From a virus: a stretch of 52,208 bases of DNA. The notes under the pieces were generated by a model. That model saw only the letters and a program-made list of their open reading frames with translations, was not told where the DNA came from and searched no databases. The DNA lies in the IMG/VR virus record IMGVR_UViG_3300027782_000116, positions 1 to 52,208 of that record, one strand, 5' to 3'. Below are positions 24,361 through 32,760 of the stretch, piece by piece (position 1 is the first letter of the stretch; every line of letters starts with the position of its first letter). The position numbers were made by a program, and so were the translations under genes.

Positions 24361-26112
24361 CTATATCAATTTGGTAAGAAGTTCTGATGCAAAAGTGTTA
24401 CTATATTCCCCATCACCCATAACTTGGTCAATAATATCTTTCTTTTTCTGTAAAATGTTGAATATTTGCATCTCAACTGTGTTTTCAAAAACTGGGTAGT
24501 AAACTAACACACTATTTTTTTGACCATATCTATATGCTCTGTCTTCTGCCTGGGAATGATCTGCCGGCACAAAAGATAAGTCATTCATTATCACAGCTTC
24601 GGCCGCGGTTAAAGTTATTCCAACACCACCAGCTTTGATGTTTGATATAAACACCTTTATCTTATCGTTAGTTTGAAATTTATCAACACTTTCTTGTCTT
24701 TTTTCTTTACTCATTCTACCATCTAATGTCACCGAGTTTTTTTTGTACTTTTCGTGGATTAGATCTAAACTCATAGTAAAGTTGGTGAACACAATGACCT
24801 TTTTATCTTGTTCAATAAACTTATCTATTAATTCACAAGTATAGTTAACTTTCTCAACAGCAATAAGTTGTCTAATTCTCATTAAACGATTTAATGTTAC
24901 AGAAATGCTTTCTTTCTTCTGATTTTCTTTACTTATTCTCATGAACTCTTCTAGCTCATCATCATAGTAAGTGTTTTTTAATTCTAGATATATTGGTGCA
25001 ATAATTTTTTCAGGTAGATCTAAAATATCTGATTTTAATCTTCTTAATACAATATTCTTAGTTCTTTCACGAAGTTCATCTAAATTAGATGCCCCACTTG
25101 TATTCCATACTTTTCTTTGTCCAACTCTAAATTGATACCCAGCACAATATCTACGAACATAAACCTGCCAATTTAATGCTAATGGTGAGTTAACAATACT
25201 AAGTAAGTTAAAAAAGTTAATAGGTCTTGAAGTCATTGGTGTACCAGTTAATAACCAGACTCTTGGGATATTATCTAGTATATCATTTAATAACCTAGTT
25301 CTTTGTGATGTTGTATTAGAAATATAATGTGCTTCATCAACAATAGCCAAATCAAATTTTTCTTTTGCTATTAATTGATATGCCTCACTGTCTTCACTCT
25401 TATCAGTTGTGTGGAAGTTTTTTAATATATCATAATTGATGATATAATAATCAAATGTAGAACCCCATTTTCTACCTTCGATAACTAAAATTTTTCTATC
25501 TGTATAGTTTTTTATTTCACGTTCCCAGTTAATCTTCAAAGATGCTGGACAAACAATTAATATTTTTTTAGCCTTACTTTCTAAAGACGCAATAACAGCC
25601 GCAGTAGTTTTACCTAGCCCCATATCATCAGCTAATATAAATCTTTCATTAGCTAATAATTTTTCAATAGCTTCCTTCTGATGCTCTAGTGGTGGCCTTT
25701 TATCATAAGGCGTATAATCTATTTCTCTATTTAATTTTTTTTCTTCTTGAATGATTGCGGCCTTTGGTACCCAAAAAGCATGTAATTTTTCTGCCTCAAG
25801 AATTTTGCCCCAAATGTGAAATGCTTTATCACTACCACATAACAATTTTTCTACCCATATCTCTTCTGGCATTTTTGGTAATAATCTATCTTCTCTTAAC
25901 TTCTCAGCAAAGTTAGATACGACCTTAACCCACTTCCTAGCAACCTTGGGAGTTTCATTCTCGTATTTTATAACATAATCGGCTTGTGTTCTAGAAAGAC
26001 CAAATGCCTTAACTTCAGACATTTTTTTCTTTAAATCTAGAATATGATTGTTTGACCCTTCATAGGTCTCCAAGATTTCCCTGGCAATCACTTCCGGTAT
26101 TTTTGTTTCCAT
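24361..26112 (-). CDS. SNF2-type superfamily 2 helicase/translocase
   Basis: 583 residues. Motifs: HQKEAIEKLLAN (Q/adjacent), ADDMGLGKT (I, ~163), IVDEAHYIS (II, ~258), LLTGTPMTSRP (III, ~290), then VIVFTNFTM (IV), GVGITLTAAEAVIMNDLSF (V) and QAEDRAYRYGQKN (VI, ~545). The last two are diagnostic of SNF2 enzymes, which pump duplex DNA rather than separate strands. T4 uses UvsW, a DEAD-type SF2 helicase, for fork regression and the switch to recombination-dependent replication; this may fill that role. About 140 residues precede the core. First gene of the operon ending in the bilin genes. Confidence 0.9.
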   Translation of the reverse strand: METKIPEVIAREILETYEGSNNHILDLKKKMSEVKAFGLSRTQADYVIKYENETPKVARKWVKVVSNFAEKLREDRLLPKMPEEIWVEKLLCGSDKAFHIWGKILEAEKLHAFWVPKAAIIQEEKKLNREIDYTPYDKRPPLEHQKEAIEKLLANERFILADDMGLGKTTAAVIASLESKAKKILIVCPASLKINWEREIKNYTDRKILVIEGRKWGSTFDYYIINYDILKNFHTTDKSEDSEAYQLIAKEKFDLAIVDEAHYISNTTSQRTRLLNDILDNIPRVWLLTGTPMTSRPINFFNLLSIVNSPLALNWQVYVRRYCAGYQFRVGQRKVWNTSGASNLDELRERTKNIVLRRLKSDILDLPEKIIAPIYLELKNTYYDDELEEFMRISKENQKKESISVTLNRLMRIRQLIAVEKVNYTCELIDKFIEQDKKVIVFTNFTMSLDLIHEKYKKNSVTLDGRMSKEKRQESVDKFQTNDKIKVFISNIKAGGVGITLTAAEAVIMNDLSFVPADHSQAEDRAYRYGQKNSVLVYYPVFENTVEMQIFNILQKKKDIIDQVMGDGEYSNTFASELLTKLI

Positions 26113-26119
26113 AGTAAAA

Positions 26120-26127
26120 TATAAATA
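26120..26127. promoter_or_regulatory. TATAAATA/TATTTATA element in a divergent gap
   Basis: TATAAATA on the plus strand, 34 nt before the ATG at 26161; read on the minus strand it is TATTTATA, 7 nt before the SNF2 helicase ATG. A second element, TATTTATTAT (26148-26157, plus), also lies in the 48-bp gap. Confidence 0.4.
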
Positions 26128-26160
26128 AAAACAAACACTTTATAAACTATTTATTATCAT

Positions 26161-26673
26161 ATGGACAATAAATTACCTATCACTAGACTCAGCAAATTCT
26201 TCTCACAAGAAGACTTTGATTTACAAGTAGACATCGGTCAGGAGTATCTTCACGGCGATTTAAACATGAAACTTGTACTTTATCGAGTAGATAAACAAAA
26301 AACCGATAAAGACGATGTTTATGGTGAGGTTGGATTAGATGAGATCAAGTTTTTCCCTCCGGTAGAATTTAATGCGTTGGTTAAAATTGAAGGGCCAAAA
26401 AACAGTACATATAAGGGCGGAATGCTTAGGTATAACGAGCCGGGAAATTTAGTTTTATCTGTTTATATTAAACATTTGAACGATTTGAAGATAGATATAA
26501 AATATGGTGATTATATTGGATATGTAGAATCTGAAGATAAAATTAGATATTACACAGTAACAAATGACGGTAAGGTTACATCAGATAATAAACACAACTT
26601 ATTTGGCTATAAACCTTATTATAGATCAATAACTTGTGCAATTGCTCAAGAGCAAGAATTTAGAGGAGTATAA
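26161..26673 (+). CDS. Probable neck/tail-completion protein
   Basis: 170 residues, mostly strands: MDNKLPITRLSKFFSQEDFDLQV, YLHGDLNMKLVLYRVD, VEFNALVKIEG, GDYIGYVESEDKIRYYTVTNDG and GYKPYYRSITCAIAQ. No enzyme motif. It stands directly before the gp15-like gene and in order would equal T4 gp14, but I could not confirm this from sequence. The gene ends 1 nt before the next ATG, inside whose Shine-Dalgarno it overlaps. Confidence 0.55.
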   Translation: MDNKLPITRLSKFFSQEDFDLQVDIGQEYLHGDLNMKLVLYRVDKQKTDKDDVYGEVGLDEIKFFPPVEFNALVKIEGPKNSTYKGGMLRYNEPGNLVLSVYIKHLNDLKIDIKYGDYIGYVESEDKIRYYTVTNDGKVTSDNKHNLFGYKPYYRSITCAIAQEQEFRGV

Positions 26674-26674
26674 C

Positions 26675-27910
26675 ATGGGAATGCCAAAAAGAAAGACCGA
26701 CATACAGGTCTACAGAGGTAAAGAACTTACTGAAAGAAGACAGGAGTTGTTAGATAGAATAACAAAATCTGATACTTTTTTACCAGACACTATTTTACAT
26801 GACGATTTAGACTCTGGGATGTTAGACTATGTAAAAAAAGAATTTAAGGTAGTTAGTGACGGGGCTAAAATACCAGTTATACCCAAAATTTTAACAATTC
26901 AAAGATGGGCACAACTTACTAATACTTGGGAGTTTTCAGATAATGACGGTAATATGAAGGTTCCTTTTGTTGCAGTTATTAGAAAACCTGACGTTCAACC
27001 AGGAACTAACCCTTCGGTAATTAGAACCGTTCCAGATAGACATCAGTTCCATTACGCCACCGTTCCTACTTGGAATGGCACTCAAATGGGTGCAGATGTT
27101 TATAAAATACCACAACCAATCCCTGTTGATATTACATATGACGTCACTATTGTCTGCACAAAAATTAGAGAATTGAATAAATTCAATAAGATTGTGATGG
27201 AAAGGTTTGCATCTAGACAGGACTATACAACCGTAAAAGGGCATTATATACCGATAGTATTGGACAGAATTGAGGATAATTCACCAATCGATCAAATAGA
27301 TGGCCGTAGATTTTACCTTCAAACATACACGTTTACTATGCTTGGGTTCTTAATTGATCAAGATGAGTTTGAGGTTAAACCAGCAATAAGTCGTTTTTTC
27401 CTTTTGAATGAGTTTGCTAAAAATACTAATTACCAAAAGAAATATATAAATAAAACTATATTATTAACTGTTGTTAATTTTAAGGCCGATGGGTTACAAA
27501 CAGCATTTAGTGTTGGTGAGAGTATTGGCATTTTATTTAGTGTTGCTATTAATGGTCTTTTACAAGAAAGAGATATTGACTATTTCCATATAGGTGGAAC
27601 ATCAAAGATAACTTTTGCGGTTGCACCAGTTGAGGGTAGTACTATAACGATAACTTACTATAAGGGTAGAAATAGTGTTTTCATAGACAACTATGGTAAA
27701 CCAATTCAAGTTAACACAGAATATTTTGTATATGATGGTTCAACATTGATTTTTCAAGTAGCTGGTTCGATTAGTAGCGTTGTTACTTTAGACATAAATG
27801 GTCTTGTTGAAGAAGAAGGTTTTGGTTTTGATATTGTTGCGTATAATCAAATAGGTTTGAATTACACCCCAGTAGTTGGTTCCAAGATTGGTGTAACATA
27901 TTTATTCTAA
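26675..27910 (+). CDS. Tail sheath stabiliser-like protein (gp15-like) with C-terminal beta repeats
   Basis: 411 residues from ATG 26675, chosen because AGAGGAG (26662-26668) sits 6 nt upstream, the best Shine-Dalgarno in the window; the longer frame from 26636 starts at a non-ATG codon inside the previous gene. Residues ~1-240 (PIPVDITYDVTIVCTKIRE, LQTYTFTMLGFLIDQDEFEV) match the outline of gp15-type tail terminators, which cap the sheath. The last ~170 residues hold two beta units (LFSVAINGLLQERDIDYFHI; VVTLDINGLVEEEGFGFDIV) typical of fibre or decoration add-ons. Followed by sheath and tube. Confidence 0.55.
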   Translation: MGMPKRKTDIQVYRGKELTERRQELLDRITKSDTFLPDTILHDDLDSGMLDYVKKEFKVVSDGAKIPVIPKILTIQRWAQLTNTWEFSDNDGNMKVPFVAVIRKPDVQPGTNPSVIRTVPDRHQFHYATVPTWNGTQMGADVYKIPQPIPVDITYDVTIVCTKIRELNKFNKIVMERFASRQDYTTVKGHYIPIVLDRIEDNSPIDQIDGRRFYLQTYTFTMLGFLIDQDEFEVKPAISRFFLLNEFAKNTNYQKKYINKTILLTVVNFKADGLQTAFSVGESIGILFSVAINGLLQERDIDYFHIGGTSKITFAVAPVEGSTITITYYKGRNSVFIDNYGKPIQVNTEYFVYDGSTLIFQVAGSISSVVTLDINGLVEEEGFGFDIVAYNQIGLNYTPVVGSKIGVTYLF

Positions 27911-28065
27911 TCTTCGTCATATAGATCTGTTTTTTTGGGTTTACAAACCTCTTCTATAAATTTTTCTAAAATTTTGTAAATTTTTAAACCATTCTTTTCA
28001 CAGTGCTTTTTTAACATCTCGTGATGTTTTTCGCTGATTTTTACGTTTTTGCTTTTGTTTTCCAT
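27907..28065 (-). CDS. Small ribbon-helix-helix-like protein
   Basis: 52 residues, too short for routine calling: starts MENKSKNVKISEKHHEMLKK, then HCEKNGLKIYKILEKFIEEV and a short acidic tail. The strand VKI, helix SEKHHEMLKKHCEKNG, helix KIYKILEKFIEEV pattern is that of ribbon-helix-helix (MetJ/Arc) DNA-binding proteins, which bind as dimers to tandem operator boxes. The stop overlaps that of the convergent gp15-like gene by four bases. A 10-bp-phased array of AAAGAT boxes starts 5 nt upstream, suggesting autoregulation and possibly control of the sheath gene on the other side. Confidence 0.6.
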   Translation of the reverse strand: MENKSKNVKISEKHHEMLKKHCEKNGLKIYKILEKFIEEVCKPKKTDLYDED

Positions 28066-28069
28066 ATTA

Positions 28070-28148
28070 AAAGATAAATAAAGATAAAAAAAGATAAAAT
28101 ACTATCTTTTAAGAGAAAAGTACGGAAATCTTTGCTAAAAACAAAGAT
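28070..28148. promoter_or_regulatory. Operator-like array of six AAAGAT/ATCTTT boxes
   Basis: AAAGAT occurs at 28070-28075, 28080-28085 and 28090-28095 (exactly 10 bp apart), inverted as ATCTTT at 28104-28109 and 28128-28133, and again as AAAGAT at 28143-28148. The last two form a perfect 7-bp inverted repeat (ATCTTTG, 7-nt loop, CAAAGAT). The array fills the gap between the RHH-like gene and the tail sheath. Confidence 0.55.
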
Positions 28149-28156
28149 ATTTATTA
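28148..28156 (+). promoter_or_regulatory. TATTTATTA element upstream of the tail sheath
   Basis: TATTTATTA starts at the last base of the AAAGAT box array and lies 36 nt before the sheath ATG. A repressor bound to the array would overlap it. Confidence 0.4.
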
Positions 28157-28192
28157 GTTAAGAATAAAAATATTATAACCAAAAATTAATCA

Positions 28193-31090
28193 ATGGCAAA
28201 TTCAAACAGAGTATTCGTCTCACCAGGTGTGTATACATCAGAGAAGGATCTAACATTCGTGGCGCAAAGCGTCGGAGTTACAACATTGGGATTAGTTGGA
28301 GAAACCTTAAAAGGACCAGCTTTTGAACCAATCTTGATTTCAAATTTCGACGAATATAAAACATATTTTGGCGGCACGTTAGCTGCAAAAGATCCTTCTG
28401 GGAATCCAAAATATGAGCTACCTTACGTAGCAAAATCTTATTTACAAGAATCAAATCAATTATTTGTAACTCGTATCTTAGGATTAACTGGTTACTTACC
28501 AGGAAAATCTTACGGTATTAAAACATTAGGTGGTTTCGCACCAACAGGTACTGGCGCAACAATGTCAGATAAATGGGATAATTCAGTAATAACTGGATCA
28601 ACATCTGCTGACCTTGCTGTTACTTCATATTCTACTTTTACAGGAAGCACGCTTTATGCTGAGTTATCTGATAAGACAGCATTTGATGGGTCTACTGTAA
28701 CTGATTATATCTATTCAAATTTTAGTGGAGTTACAGGTGGTACAGATGGTTTATGGTTCGTAATTGGACAAATACCGGATTCAGAACTACCTATTGACGC
28801 AGCTAAAGAGGTTGTATCTGCAATGACGGGCGCATTATATGCCGACTCATCATATAACAAAAATTGGTATAATGTTTATAACAACGGAACTAATAAAGTT
28901 AACTCGTATGTTTTCACTTGGAATTTGGGTGACCGTAAATTTTCTGTAAAGAAAATAGAACACAATGCTACATTGGTTAATGACGGAACTGTGGTTGCTA
29001 CTTTAAGATCTCGTGGTGAATATGCTGCAAATGTATTAAATTATAGAGTAACTGGTTCTACACACGTACAAGTAACTGGCGCAAATATTGCAACAAACCC
29101 TCTTAGTGATTTCACATTAACTGTTACTGGTTATACTGGTAATGTTACTGACACAAAAACGTTTGCATGTTCTTTAGATATGTCATCAACAAAATACATC
29201 ACTAAAGTAATTGGTGTTGAAGTTTTTGATAAAGAAAAAGCAGAATATCCAATATATGTTCACGAAGCATATCCAAACCTAGTTAAAAATTTATTTGAAC
29301 AAGGTTTGATTAGAGGTTTGAGTACTGTTGAATATGTTAAAACTGAAGGAAATAACTTTAAAGGTGAATGGGAAACCCCAGGAACTTCAACTGTTGTTTC
29401 AGAGGTTAGAGGTGGTAAGGTTTCTGATCTTTTCCAAATATTAACGGTTTCTGACGGTAACGCAGCAAACTACAATGTAAAAGTAACAATTCAAAATTTA
29501 GATTTAGACACTGGTGAATTTGATATATTGGTACGTGATTATTTCGATAGTGATGATAATCAAGTAGTACTTGAAAAGTTCACAAGATGTACAATGAACC
29601 CAGATTTACCTGGATATGTTGCAAGAAAAGTTGGTACTTCTGATGGTGAATATGAATTAAGATCTAAACATATTATGTTAGTTCTTTCTGATGAAGCGCC
29701 TACAGACGCTATCCCAGCTGGTTTTAAAGGAATTACAACATACGGCCCATCTGGATCTACTGTTGGAGATATTACATATAAAACTAAATATTTTGATGCT
29801 GGGGAGACATTGTATTATGACGCATCAGGTATAGCACAAACAACAAATGGTGATAAAGTTAAGAAAGTAAGTTTAGGTTTCTCAACACAAGATCATTTCA
29901 CTTATGATGATGATTTATTAAAATACAAAGGTAAAGACGCGTCTAAGGCAACTAAAGGTTTCCACTTATCAGTTAATGCGGCAACAATTACTGGAACTTC
30001 TGGTGAAGCGTTGTTTACAACAACCGCATATGATTTAGAAGGTGTTGACAAAGATAAATTAGCAAAGGCGACATACCGTAAATTTACAATGCCAGTATTT
30101 GGTGGATTTGATGGTTGGGATATCTACAGAAGAACTAGAACATATGGTGATGGTTTCATCTTTGGTAAAACAACATATTCTGCTGGAAGTGATACTAATG
30201 GTGGTGTATTCAGTCACACAGGTGGTAACTCAGATTATTATGCTTACTTACAAGGAATTAACACATATGCTAACCCTGAAGCAATTGATATAAATCTATT
30301 TGCAACTCCAGGTATTAACTGGAACGATCATAGCTCATTAGTAAATCAAGCAATTGATATTATTGAGAATGATAGAGCAGATTCATTATATATCATTAAC
30401 TCACCAAACTTTACTGGCACAACCGGTACTGCTGAAGTGGTTTCTGCTATTCAAGATTTAGCATTGGATTCTAACTACTCAGCAACATATTGGCCTTGGA
30501 TTCAAGTAAGAGACACAGATAACGCAACACAACTTTATATCCCACCAACAGGTGAAGTATTAAAGAACATTGCCTTAACTGACAATGTAGCTTATCCTTG
30601 GTTCGCAGTCGCTGGTTACTCTAGAGGTATTGTTACTTCAATCAAAGCATCTAAAAAATTAACTTTAGATGATAGAGATGAATTATACAAGAATAGAATT
30701 AATCCAATTGCAACATTCTCTGATACAGGCACTATTATCTGGGGTAACAAAACGTTACAAGTTAGAGAATCAGCACTCGATAGAATCAACGTAAGAAGAT
30801 TATTATTGAGAGCAAGAAAGTTAATCTCTGCAGTAGCGGTAAGATTATTGTTTGAACAAAATGATGATCAGGTTAGACAAGAGTTCTTAAGATTGGTAAA
30901 TCCTATCTTAGAATCAATCAAGAAAGAAAGAGGTCTTTATGACTTCCGTGTAACAGTATCAAACGATCCTGAGGATATTGATGCTAACACATTAAGAGGT
31001 AAAATCTACGTTAAACCAACTAGAGCGTTGGAATTCATTGATGTAGAGTTTGTTATCACTCCAACTGGAGCTTCTTTTGAGAATGTTTAA
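28193..31090 (+). CDS. 18: Contractile tail sheath protein (gp18-like)
   Basis: 965 residues (T4 gp18 is 659), the outer tube that contracts to drive the tail tube through the host envelope. N-terminal SPGVYTSEKDLTFV is the classic sheath start. The C-terminal domain (about 835-965) is conserved: DRINVRRLLLRARKLIS, VRQEFLRLVNPILESIKKERGLYDFRV and YVKPTRALEFIDVEFVITP. The middle (~100-600), Thr/Gly-rich and variable, holds the extra length and is likely exposed on the tail surface. It is followed at once by a strong terminator and precedes the tail tube. Confidence 0.97.
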   Translation: MANSNRVFVSPGVYTSEKDLTFVAQSVGVTTLGLVGETLKGPAFEPILISNFDEYKTYFGGTLAAKDPSGNPKYELPYVAKSYLQESNQLFVTRILGLTGYLPGKSYGIKTLGGFAPTGTGATMSDKWDNSVITGSTSADLAVTSYSTFTGSTLYAELSDKTAFDGSTVTDYIYSNFSGVTGGTDGLWFVIGQIPDSELPIDAAKEVVSAMTGALYADSSYNKNWYNVYNNGTNKVNSYVFTWNLGDRKFSVKKIEHNATLVNDGTVVATLRSRGEYAANVLNYRVTGSTHVQVTGANIATNPLSDFTLTVTGYTGNVTDTKTFACSLDMSSTKYITKVIGVEVFDKEKAEYPIYVHEAYPNLVKNLFEQGLIRGLSTVEYVKTEGNNFKGEWETPGTSTVVSEVRGGKVSDLFQILTVSDGNAANYNVKVTIQNLDLDTGEFDILVRDYFDSDDNQVVLEKFTRCTMNPDLPGYVARKVGTSDGEYELRSKHIMLVLSDEAPTDAIPAGFKGITTYGPSGSTVGDITYKTKYFDAGETLYYDASGIAQTTNGDKVKKVSLGFSTQDHFTYDDDLLKYKGKDASKATKGFHLSVNAATITGTSGEALFTTTAYDLEGVDKDKLAKATYRKFTMPVFGGFDGWDIYRRTRTYGDGFIFGKTTYSAGSDTNGGVFSHTGGNSDYYAYLQGINTYANPEAIDINLFATPGINWNDHSSLVNQAIDIIENDRADSLYIINSPNFTGTTGTAEVVSAIQDLALDSNYSATYWPWIQVRDTDNATQLYIPPTGEVLKNIALTDNVAYPWFAVAGYSRGIVTSIKASKKLTLDDRDELYKNRINPIATFSDTGTIIWGNKTLQVRESALDRINVRRLLLRARKLISAVAVRLLFEQNDDQVRQEFLRLVNPILESIKKERGLYDFRVTVSNDPEDIDANTLRGKIYVKPTRALEFIDVEFVITPTGASFENV

Positions 31091-31295
31091 TTTGAGAAGA
31101 AATAGAAATAAAAAATGGGGTAGAGCGAAAGTTCTCCCCATTATTTTTATATGTAGTATTTATATATTATCAATAGTAGGTTATCTTTTAGTAGTTAGTA
31201 TTTATTCATTATTCTTAGTAATTAGTATGTTAGTATTAGTAATTAGAAATATAGTATGCAAAAAGCTAACGAAAAAAAATGACAAAGTCAAATAA
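31083..31295 (+). CDS. Possible small membrane protein (doubtful)
   Basis: 70 codons from the ATG that overlaps the sheath stop by 8 nt. Predicted product: basic start (NLRRNRNKKWGRAKV), ~40 mostly hydrophobic residues (LPIIFICSIYILSIVGYLLV and on) that could form two membrane helices, and a Lys-rich tail. A holin-like protein is possible. Against it, the terminator at 31111-31148 lies inside the frame and the DNA of 31148-31260 is TTAGTA/TATTTA low-complexity sequence, so the hydrophobic residues may only reflect base composition. Confidence 0.25.
   Translation: MFNLRRNRNKKWGRAKVLPIIFICSIYILSIVGYLLVVSIYSLFLVISMLVLVIRNIVCKKLTKKNDKVK
31111..31148 (+). terminator. Intrinsic terminator after tail sheath
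   Basis: AATGGGGtAGA (31114-31124), an 8-nt loop, then TCTCCCCATT (31133-31142): a 10-bp stem with one bulge, followed by ATTTTTAT. It lies 20 nt after the sheath stop. Confidence 0.8.
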
Positions 31296-31327
31296 TATGG
31301 AAAAATAATTTATTTTAACTATTGATA

Positions 31328-31335
31328 TATTTATA
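31328..31335 (+). promoter_or_regulatory. TATTTATA element upstream of the tail tube
   Basis: TATTTATAATAAG lies 34 nt before the tube ATG, after the sheath terminator, so the tube needs its own start of transcription and this is the best candidate. Confidence 0.4.
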
Positions 31336-31369
31336 ATAAGAATAAAACAAAAACTAATAACTATACAAA

Positions 31370-31858
31370 ATGGCAGATTTATTAATGAAAATGCCGGTTC
31401 CATATGAACCGAAACGTAAAAACCGATTTATCTTAAGATTCCCATCTTCATTGGGTATTAATGAGTGGTACATAACTTCGACTTCTCGTCCAAGTGCTAA
31501 GATTAAATCTGTAGAAATTCCTTTCTTAAACACATCAACTTACGTTGCTGGTCGTTTTGACTGGGAAGAGATTAAAGTACAATTTAAAGACCCAATTGGT
31601 CCTTCAGCTTCTCAAGCTCTTATGGAATGGTTCCGCTTACACGCAGAATCAGTTACAGGTAGAATGGGCTACGCGGCAGGATACAAGAAAGATGTGGAGC
31701 TTGAAATGCTAGATCCAACAGGAGTTGTAGTTGAAAAATGGATACTTCAAGGTTGTTTCTTAACAAGTTTGAACTTTGGTGATTTGAACTACTCTCAAGA
31801 TGAATTAGCAACAATTGATGCTTCATTGAGAATGGATAGATGTATTCAAGTTTACTAA
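31370..31858 (+). CDS. 19: Tail tube protein (gp19-like)
   Basis: 162 residues, the length of T4 gp19 (163). Hexamers stack to form the inner tube pushed through the host envelope. Features: MPVPYEPKRKNRFILRFPSS start, WEEIKVQFKDPIGPSASQALMEWF, and the C-terminal WILQGCFLTSLNFGDLNYSQDELATIDASLRMDRC, all typical of the family. It lies between two terminators (31111-31148 and 31885-31920) and behind its own promoter-like element, so it is a single-gene transcription unit, as expected for a very abundant protein. Confidence 0.95.
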   Translation: MADLLMKMPVPYEPKRKNRFILRFPSSLGINEWYITSTSRPSAKIKSVEIPFLNTSTYVAGRFDWEEIKVQFKDPIGPSASQALMEWFRLHAESVTGRMGYAAGYKKDVELEMLDPTGVVVEKWILQGCFLTSLNFGDLNYSQDELATIDASLRMDRCIQVY

Positions 31859-31884
31859 TATTAAATTTCAAATAAAACTATATG

Positions 31885-31920
31885 AAATCCGTATACCTTT
31901 AGATAGGGTACGGATTTTTT
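31885..31920 (+). terminator. Intrinsic terminator after tail tube
   Basis: AAATCCGTA (31885-31893) pairs perfectly with TACGGATTT (31909-31917), 15-nt loop that can extend the stem (ACC/GGG), with a run of six T at 31915-31920. 27 nt after the tube stop. Confidence 0.85.
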
Positions 31921-31929
31921 ATTTAAAAG

Positions 31930-31943
31930 GTTCCATGTGGAAC
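31930..31943. promoter_or_regulatory. 14-bp dyad GTTCCA-TG-TGGAAC
   Basis: Perfect 6-bp inverted repeat with a 2-bp spacer, 10 bp after the tube terminator and 64 bp before the gp26-like ATG. Its form is that of a protein-binding operator; the protein is unknown. There is no T-run after it. Confidence 0.35.
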
Positions 31944-32006
31944 TATGACTTGATTTAATTTAAAAATTAGTGTATATTACTTAAAATAGAATAAAACTAA
32001 ATATAT

Positions 32007-32750
32007 ATGGAAAATTTTGACCCAAACATTGCATATGACGTAGTCCAACTACCTTCTCAAGGTATTCATTACGCAAATAACAAAAAATCAATAAAGGTGG
32101 CTTATTTAACTGCCGCAGATGAAAATATCTTAAATTCTCCAAATCTGGTTCAAAATGACATGGTTGTGGAGGAGTTATTAAGAAGAAAAATATTAGATAG
32201 GGATATTGATATTGATGACTTATCTAATGAGGATAGACAAGCGGTTTTAATATTTCTAAGAAATACGGCATTTGGTACTGAGTATACTGTTACATTAACA
32301 GACCCAAAAACAAAGCAAGAGTTTTCTATGGATATTGATTTATCAACTATTCCCGTTAAAGACTTTAATTTGAAAGCTAATGCAGCTGGAGAGTTTGAGT
32401 ATCATTTAAAATCAATAAATAAAAATATCACATTTAAGTTTTTAAATCAAAAACAAGAAACTGAGTTGGAAAAATTAAAAGTTTCCGGTTCAGGTAATCA
32501 AGTAGTTCCAGTTAATACAAAAAGACTGGAAATGATGATTAAGTCAATTGACGGTAATACCGATCAAATGTATATCTATCAATTCATTCAAAATTTACCA
32601 ATTAAAGACTCACAAGACTTTAAAAAGTTTGTTTCAGAAAATAAACCAGGGTTAAACCTGTTTGTCAATGTTATCGCCCCGTCAGGAGAAAAAGTCCCAG
32701 TTTTGGTTGACTTTGGGGTGGAGTTTTTTCGTCCCTTCTTCGGCCTATAA
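32007..32750 (+). CDS. 26: T4 gp26-like baseplate hub assembly protein/tail chaperone
   Basis: 247 residues. VVQLPSQGIHYANNKKSIKVAYLTAADENILNSPNL followed by LLRRKILDRDIDIDDLSNEDRQAVLIFLRNTAFG and EYTVTLTDPKTKQEFSMDIDL matches the T4 gp26 family pattern (LPS-G-Y, DE-IL, then D-R-x-LL--R---G-EY). T4 members often have a zinc-binding Cys cluster after this; none is present here. The protein guides hub assembly and tail-tube start. A 37-residue frame follows in the +1 frame and may be fused by frameshift at 32724-32732 (see findings). Confidence 0.8.
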   Translation: MENFDPNIAYDVVQLPSQGIHYANNKKSIKVAYLTAADENILNSPNLVQNDMVVEELLRRKILDRDIDIDDLSNEDRQAVLIFLRNTAFGTEYTVTLTDPKTKQEFSMDIDLSTIPVKDFNLKANAAGEFEYHLKSINKNITFKFLNQKQETELEKLKVSGSGNQVVPVNTKRLEMMIKSIDGNTDQMYIYQFIQNLPIKDSQDFKKFVSENKPGLNLFVNVIAPSGEKVPVLVDFGVEFFRPFFGL

Positions 32751-32760
32751 AAAAAGGCAA

